Below are positions 1-11,486 of a stretch of 64,000 nt of DNA, piece by piece. Position 1 is the first letter of the stretch. Each line of letters opens with the position of its first letter. The DNA comes from Symbiodinium sp. CCMP2592 (Eukaryota; Sar; Dinophyceae; Suessiales; Symbiodiniaceae): positions 487,309 through 551,308 of the forward strand of contig CAJNDT010004946.1 of NCBI GenBank assembly GCA_905221615.1. Reading direction: 5' to 3'. The translations under genes were made by a program, and so were the position numbers. Under the pieces are notes generated by a model. The model had not been told where the DNA came from. It did no database searches and saw nothing but the letters and a program-made list of their open reading frames with translations.

Positions 1-1528
1 CATCGCATAGCACTTCCGAAAGTTGAATTTCACAAGTGTCATCGTAGACCATCCACAGGCACTCACATCTTCCAAGCTTCCAGCAACCGTCGAACATCCG
101 CAACAGCATTTGGGCTCTGGCTGTCCATTGAACTCGGGAGACCGGATCAGGTCTATGATGATGACCATCCGCCCGATGAGCTGGTGACCATCCTCCGCGT
201 GCTGAGGACGGACGACAGTCGGCTCAAGCGGGCCTACCGGATTACGACCTCCTCTCGGTCCTCCGCGCCGGATGCCACACCTGGCTCGGGCCTCAAGTGT
301 CGGCCCCTAAACCGTGACGTTCAACAAAGAACGGAGAGCCCCACAAAGCACGGATTTGATGTGCAGAAAGTTTATGACGTTCACAGCCGAGCAGATCGAG
401 ATCTGGCTCTTGCGCAGAGAGTCTCATCTTCAAGCTGCAGGTGGCTGTTGCTTAAGAGCTCAGCGACATCGTTAGGGGCGATGAGGCCGAGGTCGCAGTT
501 CGGGGCCGATCTGGCTGCGAAGCTTATGAGGAGGCGGAAGGTCTGTTCAGCTGGGTCACAGCACCAAATGTTGATTCGGGCTGCGGGCTGCCACCTTACA
601 CCCCTCCCCCCCATCATGCCTCAAACTGCACGACGTCTTGAATGCCCGCGTTCCCCAGATGCCGAGCAGATCAGACCCCTTCGCTTCCACCATTATGATT
701 CTTGGCATGCCCGCCCTGCGAATCCTCATGGAGTCCTGACGTCCAAAACACTGTGCGCTGCTTCCCTGCCCCATTGCCTATCCAAATCCCTCACACCCCG
801 CAGCACATCTCGCGAAGTCAAGCCTGGTCCCATCGCAGAAGGCTCCGGCGACACGGAAGAGCTAGCATAAGCCTCGAAACGAAAGAGCTAGCGAAGGCCT
901 CGCTATCCGGTCCGTTAAGTTAAATCATGTCTTGGACTTCGAGATTTCGGGAGACAAGCTGCAGAATACCACGCGTGGAATTGCAGCGTTAACTACACAA
1001 CATGAACAGGATACAAACAAGCTGCATGCCAGCATTAGCCTGTCGCCGGTGTTGCGAGCAGCATGCATCGTTATGGCTAATTGTATTCGGTGCTGTCGGC
1101 CCTCCCTCAGACTCGGATCCAGAACTGCAAGATCGAACTGTACACGGGCGTGTGTGACACGATGTAGCAACGACCTCAGCCAACCAAGCCTACAACGAAG
1201 AAGCTCTTGAAGCCCTCCAAACCAAAAAGGCCAATGCCAGCAACCCGTTCTGCCCAGCCTCTGCCTGCTCGGTGCCTGTCACAGAGGGCTGGGGAGTGTA
1301 TGTGGGATGCGTCGGGTCAAGGGGTAATTTCACGGGGTGTGGTTGGGGTGAGGGGGGGCGGGGGGTGGCGAAGGCCAAAGCCAAGGTTGCAAGGCTTCCA
1401 CAGCGACAAAAGTGTCTCATGTTAACAGCCCCGCCCTGCCCTGCAGAAGTTGAAACAAGCAAGCTAGTAGACATGTCCTGGCTAACTGAGCTTGTGGCTG
1501 AATACAAAGTTTCGCTACATTAAGGCTG

Positions 1529-1576
1529 ACACACACACACACACACGCGGGCACACACACATGCAAACACACAACT
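1529..1576. repeat. (CA)n microsatellite
   Basis: Two CA runs (1529-1546 and about 1551-1561) are separated by a short GC interruption and followed by degenerate CA-rich sequence. Confidence 0.85.
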
Positions 1577-4062
1577 ACGCACACATGTGTATACGATGAA
1601 AGCAACCCTGCATCCACTAGTTTGCCCAAGGAACAAAGTAGCCACCAACCAAATCAGTGATTCAATTGCAGGGTCAGGGAACAGTTGCCCATGAGCCGCC
1701 AAGGGCTCGAATTAGAACTATATATATTACCTGTATCTCTCGTTAAATCTATGTAAAAGGTGTATAGACCTACTTGTCGGGTATCTTGAGGAACTAAACC
1801 TTAACCTTTGGAAATATGTTGGGAATATACAGGGAATATCGTACTCTACTGCTAGGTGTGTGTATATCTATATGTATCTGTATACACACCTGTTCGCACA
1901 GCTAATGCATAAACCCACCTCTCTCTTTCCTCGCTAACTTATACCGGGTGCCGAGATGTCTCCAACTTATAACTGCTCCATGTACAGAAAGTGCAAACCA
2001 GCATCTGGTTGAGCAGAACATGACAGAGCAGACGCGCATATACATGAACGGAAACGAAATCTGTCACGTTTGTATCCTTGGGAAAGGAATTTATGACAAT
2101 TGATTATACCAGCGAACATCCCTAACTTTTGCCAGCTGTTTGTAGAATGCCCGTTTTGTGTGGCTAGAACACGAGGAGCCTTTGTTGCACAACTTTAACA
2201 CCTGCTTTTGCTTGCTTGGTGCCTCCAAAGCCGCCGCCCGGCGAATCCTGTCAAGCCGCTTGGAAAGCTTCACTCCGGCCCCCCCTCCCATACTGGAGAC
2301 CGGATCCAGTGAACCACATGGAAGTTGCACACAAACCTCAACTATAAACCTTCATCCCGGGTTGCCAGCCAACAGCATGTGGCCACAACCGATACTGGTG
2401 GTGTGCAGACCAGAGCGACGACTTCGGCGGCACACCTCTTGGACAGCTGCTTCGGCCGCCGCCTGCTGCCTTCCGTACGATGCTGGCGGTCGCAGGACGA
2501 GCCCCTATACGTGTCTCGATCGAACCATGTATTCCAGTAGACTGAATATACTGCTGGTGCTGGCAGATGCTACGGGTCTCTGCAGCACCGGGAGGGGGAA
2601 TGCAACTCTATATCACCCGAAGAAGCGTACACGCTGGTAGGACTGTCCCAACACTGGCGCCATGTTGGCACATGAAACTGAACTTGTCGAAACCACACAA
2701 CTCCCTGGATGCGTCTCGGCCAAGTTTCTACACCAGTACGACATCAATCGACTTTAAGCCTCGGAAACACAGGTCGCGAGCTCAAGCTTTCTGCCTGGCC
2801 AGCGCCGCCAGCTTTCGATGCCTTCCAAGACAGCTATGCCCTCAGGCACTGCCAGGTGCCATGGCGATTGTGCATCGCCCGGGAAAGCCATTCTTTTGTA
2901 AGCATTACACGAGATGATCCGCTCTGCTTCCAGTCAAGAAAGAGCTTCGCTTCGCATGCCCAGCACTTGAGCTTGACTGAAGGAACGACGCAGGGCTGGG
3001 CATACGGGCCTTGCCCGACGACCACCCCGGCGGGTCGGCTTTCGCCGGCCGCTGTCAGGGCTCGCGGTACTGGGGCCCTGCATTCAAGCTCGGGGCTTCG
3101 ATCTTGGCTCGCATCTGGAAATGTCGGCACCTTCTCTACAAGTGGCTGCAACGAAGCATGCTGGCTTTGGGGACGTTCCCCCGCAAAAAAGTTATGTCGC
3201 CCTCACCGCCACGTGACGGAATCATATGGCACAAGGCTAGTGCTCCAATGGGCTTCTGTCTGGACTCTCTTGTCGAAGCAGCTCAGTGGCACATTTAACT
3301 CAAAACCTTGCCTCAAATCATTCCAGAACCAAAGTCACCAGACAGCATGGGAGCATTACATCGTGGCTCAGTCTTGGCTTTCAGCGCCCACCTCCGCTTC
3401 GCTGTCATCTTCCCCGCTTTCGCCGTCCACCTGCATGTCCGCCCAGACAGTTAAACAGCATTGAATAGCTTCTCTGGCAGGTTCAAGTTTACAAAAGAAA
3501 CATGGGGCAATATGGGGCAGCTATACATCATCGGATTGCTGACTGTCTCTGTCCATGGCTATAGGCGCCAGATGTTGGCCGAAGAAAACATCAAGGCACG
3601 GCGAATACATGATTCACAATCAACTGCTATGAAAAACTCACGAAACCGTTATGACAGGTCGCGGGATGCGTGAACCCAGTCTGCAGATCAGAAACTCTAC
3701 ATGTAAAACACTGTGAAACACCCACACAAAACAAACGAAGCACTTCCAAAACCTCCCGTTTTAGTAACAGTACACCTTGCACCTGCGTCCTTGTAAAGTA
3801 GGAACCTGATTACGACACCCAGGTTCGGTTCAGGGCACTTGGTAGTTATCCTATAGACTACTCGAGGCTTTTAGAACCGAGCGTTGCTTCATCAGATTCC
3901 GAGCACATGCCCAGACAAGCAGAGCCCTTGACTGAGGCCATAGCTGGACGATTTCCGGGGCCTGAGAAGCGGCTGAAGAGACGGCTATTAAGTTAGAAAG
4001 ACCGCTCCGGCAGCAACCGCTGAGCTCTCCACGGTTTTCGTCGTGGGGGGTACATACACACA

Positions 4063-4115
4063 TGCATCCATCCCTCCGTCCATCCGTCCGTCCGTCCATC
4101 CATCCAGCCATCCAT
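4063..4115. repeat. Tetranucleotide microsatellite (CATC/CGTC)
   Basis: Alternating CATC and CGTC units. An imperfect TA/CA tract follows at about 4262-4310 and an AGGC-type tetranucleotide run at about 4480-4515. Confidence 0.8.
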
Positions 4116-4865
4116 AAAAACAATCATTACATACATACATGTATATAAAGGATATACAATAGCAGCCAATAGCATCATACTCAAACCAATCGCACATACC
4201 GCTGCGCATGCCTGCGGTTGCAGACCTGCTTGCTTGCATGCCTTTACAACTTTACAAACACACTATAATATATATATATATATATACACACACATACATA
4301 CATATGTATATGTAGACACACATTTGTGTGAGGGTTTTATTTGGGGGGCTATGCAAACACACGATTCCGCATGAATGTCCCTTCCGTCCCCGACCCCCCG
4401 CCTCTCCCTGTCGTTCCTCCTGTCTCGTTTGAGTTATTTCTCTACCCTTCTTCATGTCCACAAGTAAACGGCCGGCGGGCGGCCAGGCAGGCAGGCAGGT
4501 AGGCAGGCAGGTTGCCTACCTGCGAGATTTTTGCCCCAAAGACACACCTCACGCAGCTAGTGTGATGTAGTTCCGTGCAGGGTCTTTGTGCATGGGTTGA
4601 GACGCGACAGCCCGCCGCATGCCGAAGCAAGCCAGCAATTCATAAAGCCGTTTCGAACATTTATCTGGGCACCAAAAAACTTAACCGCTTTGCCTTTGCA
4701 CCTTAACTTTGGGCCATTTTATCATAGTACACGTTGTCAAGGGAGACAGCACTGTTGCGGCCCCTGTTTTCTTGCGCCGCTGCTGCAAACGGATCTTTGA
4801 CCCGTGAGACGGCCTGCATCGTTGATTGATGAAGCTGAGGAGAAGCAGGCCCCTTTTTGGCTCCC

Positions 4866-4934
4866 TGTTATTACTATTATTATTACTACTATTGTTATTA
4901 TTGTTATTATTATTGTTATTATTATTATTATTAA
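4866..4934. repeat. (ATT)n microsatellite
   Basis: Imperfect ATT/ACT/GTT trinucleotide tract. The poly-Asn open frame read from the minus strand here is an artefact of the repeat. Confidence 0.85.
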
Positions 4935-6867
4935 GGCCTATCTCAGGGCCTGTCAAAGCTGAGGCCTGGAGGTGCCTGCTGGACACGGCTGCTCAGGTGT
5001 AAAGCAGTGGGACGAGGTTCTCCCAAGATAGGAGATCAGCTGCGGCTGCCTGCTGCCAGTGCCTGAATGGAGCAAAATCAATAAAATCAATGCCGTGTTT
5101 ATCCCGGTTGCAGTATGCAGCAGTATCATATTGTTACCCTATCCGCCAGCTACAAGCTCCCTAGCACTGCTATCCCATTGCGCACCAACCCCGAGCCGTG
5201 GCATATCTCTTGCTGTCTCGGCAATCTATACCGCCTTACTTGCCCAGCTACATTATGAAAGACTCGACAGTGAACAGTGGCAGCATGGTCACATGCTTCT
5301 GTCTAAAAGCTGAGGGTATCCGGGACCAAGTTGCTGCTGTGCCAGGGCTGACTCTCTGTTCCTCGGGCCTGCGGATCAGCGTGAAGAAGATTCTGAGGAC
5401 GCGTATGGTCAGGATGAGAATTTTGAGAATGGGAAGGAGGATGGTGACGAGTGCGAGGACGACGACGAACGAAGATGACATTGGCGACTGCGATTATGAT
5501 GCCGCCGGAAACGATGATGGAGACGTCATCATCAGCAGCAACAAAGAACCGCAAGCCCGCAAGCGCCCACAACATCACAATCATCGCGATGACTTTTCTT
5601 CACCACATGCCAAAGCTATCTACCACCTTCAGGATCTTGACTGTCAACATCATCAACATCATCATCGTCATTGCCAGCATACCCATTCTCATCGTAATCA
5701 TGCCATGAATGATGCCATGTTTCCAGCAGGACTCAATCGTGTCTCATACTTTCCCTTTGCAAACTTGCAATGTCGTGCTTGTTCGTGGGTGCTGGACTTT
5801 TCACCACGGCTTAATTTACCGGAACGAACCTTTGAAGCAATCAATACCTGCGGCCGAAGATACTTAAACATAAACCTTCCGGACCTACAAGTCAAGGGTT
5901 GAAGCTCAAGTTGTAAGCGTCATTCAGCGTTGCAGAAAAGCCCAAGGCCGTCGCGAAGCTTTCGCAATGCCGGCAAGAGATCTGCAGGCAAGGCAGCCGC
6001 CGCCTCCTAGCGTCTCCAACATGCTTTCGAACTGGCTTATTGGCTTTAGGTTTGCGCAACTGCGTGCAGCAAAGGATATAAAGCCCATCACGCCCACGCA
6101 ATTGCTTTTTCCCAGCATTGAGAGAAATGCGATTAATGTTTCTCAGCACGGACACTTAACGCAACCATCATAAACCTGAAGATGCAAAAGTACCTTTACA
6201 TAATTCTATATTATGCCTAACTAGGAAATTTGTGGCTATGTCGGCGGGTAAATCTGTATGTATGCATGAAGTAGATGCATGTCTGATTTCGGATCGTGAA
6301 TGCACGCCCGCACTACTTTTTAGTTCATCTCGTCCCCTGTGTCTATACATCGCCTTGAACTTGTACTGTAATTGTCCGGCTTGGAAGTCTCTCGAGTTGT
6401 GCTTAAGCAGTTCTTGCCCGTCCCTCTCCCTTGCCCACTTGCCCTCTGCAGGTGTGGACATGGTACACACCGTGGTGTCGTCCCATGCCATCTAAATTGC
6501 TATAAATACTATAAATCGCCTCTCGCATGCTTTACCGATTAATTCGCAGTGTCTGGCTTATCCCAGTCTCCCAGCCACCTGCCTCAACAGCTCAACCTTC
6601 AATTGGCTTCGGTCCCTCTTTCGGGCCCCTCCTTGAGGTCGACAAGGCCGCTAAGGTGCGCTGTATTCGGGTGACCTCCAAACTTGGACCTGTTGCTCAA
6701 CCGTACATTTTGTCCCTGCTCTCAGCCTTTGCGCGTGCGTGCCGCATCTGGCAAAACAGTTTGCGCAAAGTGACAACCTTTTGTGCTCGGCTGTTCCTTC
6801 TAAGCCCAGGCTCTCCAGAGGCGAGACTTCGCCAAGATTGCAGCGAGTCCGGAATGGCTCAGCGGCC

Positions 6868-7384
6868 GTTGATTTAAAAGAAAACTTGTCTCAGCCTGTG
6901 GACCAGGGATTGAACGGAAAGAAGCGGACCGAGAGGGATCCGCGACTCATCAAAGAAAACCAGAAGTGCCAGAGGTTGAGTCGGTAAAGAGCGTCCGGGG
7001 CGGCTGCAAAGTCCCTGCTCCCGGTTGCCGTCCAAACCTTGGAAACTCTACGTGCTCTGGTGGCCACCGGGTCCAGCGCCACAGCAAAAACGTTTTGTTG
7101 TTTGATCCTATGACTGCCCGATCGGTCAATTCACACATTGTTGATTTAAAAGAAAACTTGTCTCAGCCTGTGGACCAGGGATTGAACGGAAAGAAGCGGA
7201 CCGAGAGGGATCCGCGACTCATCAAAGAAAACCAGAAGTGCCAGAGGTTGAGTCGGTAAAGAGCGTCCGGGGCGGCTGCAAAGTCCCTGCTCCCGGTTGC
7301 CGTCCAAACCTTGGAAACTCTACGTGCTCTGGTGGCCACCGGGTCCAGCGCCACCGCAAAAACGTTTTGTTGTTTGATCCTATG
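6868..7384. repeat. Direct repeat pair, 245 bp per copy
   Basis: Copy 1 is 6868-7112 and copy 2 is 7140-7384 (offset 272). They match almost perfectly; one difference is A versus C near the copy ends (CCACAGC versus CCACCGC). The 27-bp spacer plus two bases on each side is a 31-bp sequence found again, identically, at 52421-52451. The short open frames seen on both strands are repeated with the DNA and show no domain. Confidence 0.9.
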
Positions 7385-7440
7385 CTGGGTGGGCGTTTCG
7401 GCTGGGCTGAAAAATCTTTTCTGCAAGCGATTTCTGTCTG

Positions 7441-7665
7441 TCATTCAGACCCTAATGCAAAGAGGCAATCACCACAGCAAAAATCCGCAGTTTTGCGGCA
7501 GTCACAGCATGCAAATCCCGCAACTTTGCAGATGTTTCGAGACCTGTCATTCAAACCCTAATGCAAAGAGGCAACGACTGCAGTTTCATGAGCACGCATG
7601 GAGGGGGCATATTGGATCCCAATAAGCACCCTCCATGCGTGCTCAGCAAATCCGCAGTTTTGCGG
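7441..7665. repeat. Short interspersed direct repeats
   Basis: A ~28-bp motif at 7441-7468 recurs with one change at 7547-7574, and an 18-bp motif (AAATCCGCAGTTTTGCGG) occurs at 7481-7498 and 7648-7665. The second copies flank the foldback at 7589-7645. Confidence 0.75.
7589..7645. repeat. Foldback/hairpin, 17-bp perfect arms
   Basis: The arm TGAGCACGCATGGAGGG (7589-7605) is the exact reverse complement of 7629-7645. The interior continues to pair (ATTGG with CCAAT around a 3-nt loop), so nearly the whole 57 bp folds back. Confidence 0.85.
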
Positions 7666-8105
7666 GGCAGTCGAATCCCGCAGTTTAGCGGATTTCTCGA
7701 GACCAAGTCCACTCTCAGAGTCGAATTGTACCTGGCAGACGGTCAGACAAAGTCGAGTTGAAGGACTCAGGTTCAAGGAAAGGCTTCGGCCCGGGAACAC
7801 AATGAAACAGCCCTGAAGCCTCTGTCCCAGCCTCGAGCGAGCAAAGACCAAGCCCGACTCGGGAATGCGTGGTCCTCTGCCACACACTGCACATATGAGT
7901 CTATGCCCACGCAAGGCTCCGGCCAGATATCCAGCCCCCATTGTCGTCGGCCTAGGACCAGCAGGCACACACTTACAGCATCCAAGCTTGCTGACAAGGA
8001 CAAACTCAAAGAGAACAGCATCCGCACACACATTTTTCTGTCTGCCTTTGTGCTTGGCAGAATCAAGGAGAGACAGAGACTTTTCCCCAGCCTCTGCTGC
8101 GAAAT

Positions 8106-10330
8106 CTAGACCCTTTGCAAGGCCAGAATAGCTGCCAGAAGAGCAGCTCCAACACATGGGACGTTCATTGCATTCCCGGCAAGCATCACTGCAGAAGACC
8201 TAGACAGGTGAGACCTGGCCAAGACCGGGCTGCCGCAACTGGCCTGATCCTTGTTCGTGGCCAAAACATGGGATTGAAACATTTCGTCCGCGGTCATGAA
8301 CCGCTTCTTGGCCTGCATCGGAAATAGCGGGACACTCCAGAATTCAGCACATGATTGCATGACCCCGGCTCAAGACCAAGTGCCTTGCTGAAGAGTTTCG
8401 CGCTGTTGGTGGTCAAGGTCGGCAGGTGGGAGCTGTTGAGCGTGCCACGACGAAATGCTCCCCTCTGTCCCAAGTCAACAATGTCCCATGGCTTTTCGTC
8501 GTAAGTCCTTAAGACTGAGGCCTCAGACTGAGTCAGGGAGGATGCATTGGCATTGCGATCGCAGAAATAGTCTCCCGCTCCCAGACAAGGCCTTGCCGCC
8601 AGGCATGCCACCATGTCTGCAAAGCACGGCACGTCCTGAGACCAGCAGACCTTCTCCGTGTTGTAAGCGATAACATAGAGGCGAGCCCTGGCACAGCCCA
8701 GTCCAAAGGTCCTTGGGTCAACCCGAACACTCTGCTGCTTCCATGACTTCGGAAGACGTAGCTGCTTCAGGTCGTACTCACACACGTTCTCGAAGAGGTA
8801 TGCATCCAAGACCTGGTAGCACTGGCGGAAATACCTACGATGCGTCTTCATGACCTTGTCCTTAGACTTCTTCCGCAGACCCATCACGGAGTAGCTCGTG
8901 CACGGCGCCCCGCCCACCGACACAAGGAGACCTCGAATCCGTTGATTTATTAATTACTTAATGGAGAACAGACGGACAAGACTAACCCCACCGTCACATA
9001 CATACATACACATGACATGGACCTGGGATTGCTCACCAAACGAAGTCTAATAATGATATGTTGAAGCTTGTTGTGGAAAGTTCGTTTGGTGACATTCCTC
9101 GAACATATACAGCTATTGGCGAGTTGAGACCCACAGACCCTGTCAAACATGTCCAGCTATTGGCGAGTTGAGACCCACAGACCCTTTCAAACATGTACAG
9201 CTATTGGCGAGTTGAAACCCACAGACCCTTTCAAACATGTACAGCTATTGGCGAGTTGAGACCCACAGACCCTGTCAAACCTGTACAGCTATTGGCGAGT
9301 TGAGACCCACAGACCCTTTCAAACATATACAACCATTGGCGAGTTGAGACCTACAGACCCTTTCAAACACATACAACCGTTGGCGAGTTGTTGAGGCCCA
9401 CAGAGACCCATAAAATAAAAATGTTCGAAAGGTCCACCCAGCTGCACCATCTTGCAAACTGAAGACATGTTGTGTTTGAATTATGAGCCGAGCTCCAGAT
9501 GGTAAAACCCTGACACTGTAAAACTAAATGTCGCGTTGAGAACCTTTGCCATCACCTTCCAAACCTCAACCCCTTCTTCATCGCCTCTTGCCTATGACAC
9601 GGCTAAGATGATGGGAGGAGACCGAAGCTGCAGACTATTTTAATGCTGATGGTGGACGTGCTACAGATCCCCAGCACTAAGGCTCTCAACTCAGACAGGT
9701 AGCCGGACCCGCGCTGCGATGGCCAAGTCGGGCACTCCATTTTGTGACGCAAGCAGTGGTTGGTCTTTGCGGCCATGTCAAACTCAAAGATGTCCTGGGC
9801 GAGGCAAGACCCGTATGTGCCCAGCAAGACCTTTTGGGCGCCGAGGTCCGACTCGACCGCCCATCGGAGCCTCACCGCTTGTCCAGCACCGGCCGCTTTT
9901 TGGATGGTAAGCAATGCCTGCTGGAAGACAGAGGCGGAAAGTATGAAAGGCACGTGACGGATGTCCACTTTCACTCTGCTACCCTAATGACTGGTCAAAT
10001 AGAGACACAACAGTCCGACAAGCGACCGTCTCCGCACAGCCGACCCCAGTGAAAGTGCTGATAACATCCCAGTTCCAGCTCTGCAACCTCTTCCGGACCA
10101 GACCCCGGCCCATGTTTTTCTCCAGCCGATCCAGAAAGACCGTGGCCCAGTCATAACTAGCAGAGATAGTTGTAGGGCCTTCGGGCCCATCCTTGGCTGC
10201 CTTCGGGATGTCAGTCTTAGGCCAACAAGCCTGCTTCTCCCGAGGAGCCTGCTTGAAGGTCTTCATCGCGACCTTCATGCATGTTTTCGTACTGGTCCTG
10301 CACATCGCAACTGTGCGAGGCAAACTGACC
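8106..10330 (-). CDS. C5-cytosine DNA methyltransferase-like gene, four exons seen
   Basis: Predicted S-adenosylmethionine-dependent DNA cytosine-5 methyltransferase. Exons on the minus strand: about 10330-10027 (motif I, VISTFTGVGCAET), 9917 to about 9730 (motif II/III, RWAVESDLGAQKVLL), about 8931-8384 (motif IV GGAPCTSYS with the PC catalytic pair; motif VI LFENVCEYD; motif VIII ARARLYVIAY) and 8312-8106 (motif X GNAMNVPCVGAALL, then TAG). The last intron, 8313-8383 (71 bp), has a GC donor (AAG|GCACTT) and CAG|GCC acceptor and keeps phase 0. The first, 9918-10026 (109 bp), has a GT donor and AG|G acceptor, also phase 0. All core motifs survive, so it may be active. A dispersed minisatellite element sits in the third intron. 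The 5' end is not defined. Dinoflagellates carry expanded methyltransferase families, some tied to retroelements; no reverse transcriptase is seen here. Confidence 0.82.
8313..8383 (-). other. 71-bp GC-AG intron in the methyltransferase gene
   Basis: Reading the minus strand, the donor is AAG|GCACTTGG and the acceptor GATGCAG|GCCAAG. Removing it joins two frames (…KLFSK + AKKRFMTADEM…) in phase 0 and unites methyltransferase motifs VIII and X. GC donors with AG|G acceptors are characteristic of dinoflagellate introns. Confidence 0.75.
9009..9443. repeat. Dispersed element with 44-bp minisatellite core (copy A)
   Basis: About seven 44-bp units with core TTGGCGAGTTGAGACCCACA (starting near 9116, 9160, 9204, 9248, 9292, 9336 and 9380). 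They are framed by a conserved left flank (ACATGACATGGACCTGGG…) and right flank (…AAATAAAAATGTTCGAAAGG). The same arrangement occurs at 20.5-21.1, 27.6-28.1 and 51.9-52.4 kb. This copy lacks the outer left ~140 bp present in the others. It lies inside the methyltransferase intron. Confidence 0.9.
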
Positions 10331-10719
10331 TAAATCGAAACTTCAATCACAAGACTCAACACACTCGCCAATATTGTCGTCCTCGCCTTGGCCTTTTTGC
10401 TGGCCTGGCACGTTTCGATATCTTCGCCATGGCTGCTTTAGCAGGCTAGACCTATAGACAGTCCGTCCTTGAGTAACGGCCGCCAGTCCGCATCGCAGGG
10501 AATGTTTGAATAATTTGTAGAGCACACATAGTCATGGTTTCACAACGAAGTTCGGCAAAAGTGTTTTAATGCTGGCACACTCCTTCCTGTCTTCCCTGGC
10601 ATGAATCCTCCGGGCCGCACCTATGACGATGCTCGGCGTCACCATAGATGCGGCCCAGAGGGCACCGACAGGGGCCGTCTTGGTGGCTCTGCCACCTGCA
10701 GCTCTAGCAGTGACGCTCG

Positions 10720-10792
10720 CTTGACCTGGAAACGGGCCTGGAGCCCGCGCAGCCCACACAGTGTGCAGCTCCAAGCCCGTTTCCAGGTCAAG
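10720..10792. repeat. Foldback with 18-bp perfect arms
   Basis: 10720-10737 (CTTGACCTGGAAACGGGC) pairs exactly with 10775-10792. After a one-base offset, TGGAGC/GCTCCA (10739-10744 with 10768-10773) extends the stem, leaving a short GC-rich loop. Confidence 0.85.
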
Positions 10793-11425
10793 GAGTGCTC
10801 TCCTGAAACAACAGAGTTTGCAAAGCAACAGCGACTGCGAAAGCATGCAGGCGTGCTTTTAAATTTCATTGGCAATGAGGGACGCCATCAGCACAATGTC
10901 TGTGCAACTGCTCGCCAACGACAAAGTTTTCCGAATGAAAGACCGCTCTCCCAGCATCAACTTCCACTACTCTAAATGAGACACAGCTGCACACACCTTG
11001 TCGTAACATTGCACCAAACAGCCCCTGCGAATTCCTGGCATCGAAAACCAAACCTAGACCTATAGGGAAGTGCCAGCGGGTTTCAGGAGACTCAGACCTC
11101 CTCAAGCTGTTGTCGACGCCGAAGACATGTCATTGCAAATTGCCTAAGCTTAGCTTGGCACACATGCAATTCTCTGCAAATCAACAATTAATCTTCAGCC
11201 CCATCATCCGCTACGGAAACACAAAGCAGCAGCAAACGAGACCCAGGTGCTATCACAGAGTGCCACTCGCAGCTCGCAGATCGTCGACTGCTGAAGGAAA
11301 CGGTTTCAGTTTCAGGACGCCTCAGCTGCGAACAAGCTCGTCAGACCATGTAGCTACTCAGGCCACTGCATTTGCTAAATCAACTTATTATTGTTAACCA
11401 CCAGCCAAGCGGCGAGCGGCTCATT

Positions 11426-11486
11426 CAGACCTTGACAGCTCGAGCAGCTTAACGGTCTGTCAAGCTGCTCGAGGAGTCAAGGTCTG
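11426..11486. repeat. Foldback with 25-bp arms, 23 paired
   Basis: 11426-11450 begins CAGACCTTGAC and pairs with 11462-11486, which ends GTCAAGGTCTG, around an 11-nt loop. Two adjacent positions mismatch. Confidence 0.85.

Larger units (their letters stand above)
1..6867. other. Long non-coding stretch without a supported gene
   Basis: No open frame here shows conserved motifs, sensible amino-acid composition or matching splice signals. The longest (184-870 and 5198-5902, plus strand) are low-complexity or compositionally odd and overlap frames on the other strand. The stretch holds several microsatellites, listed separately, and lacks the AGACC enrichment that begins near 8.1 kb, which suggests it lies outside the transcribed minus-strand array. 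Confidence 0.5.

Noticed and set aside
184-870. 228-codon plus-strand frame at the window start
   Set aside because: Composition is unlike the convincing exons, it overlaps antisense frames of similar quality, and no domain was seen.
9116-9400. Regularly spaced repeats resembling a CRISPR array
   Set aside because: The 44-bp units are contiguous with no variable spacers, the host is eukaryotic and no cas-like genes occur.
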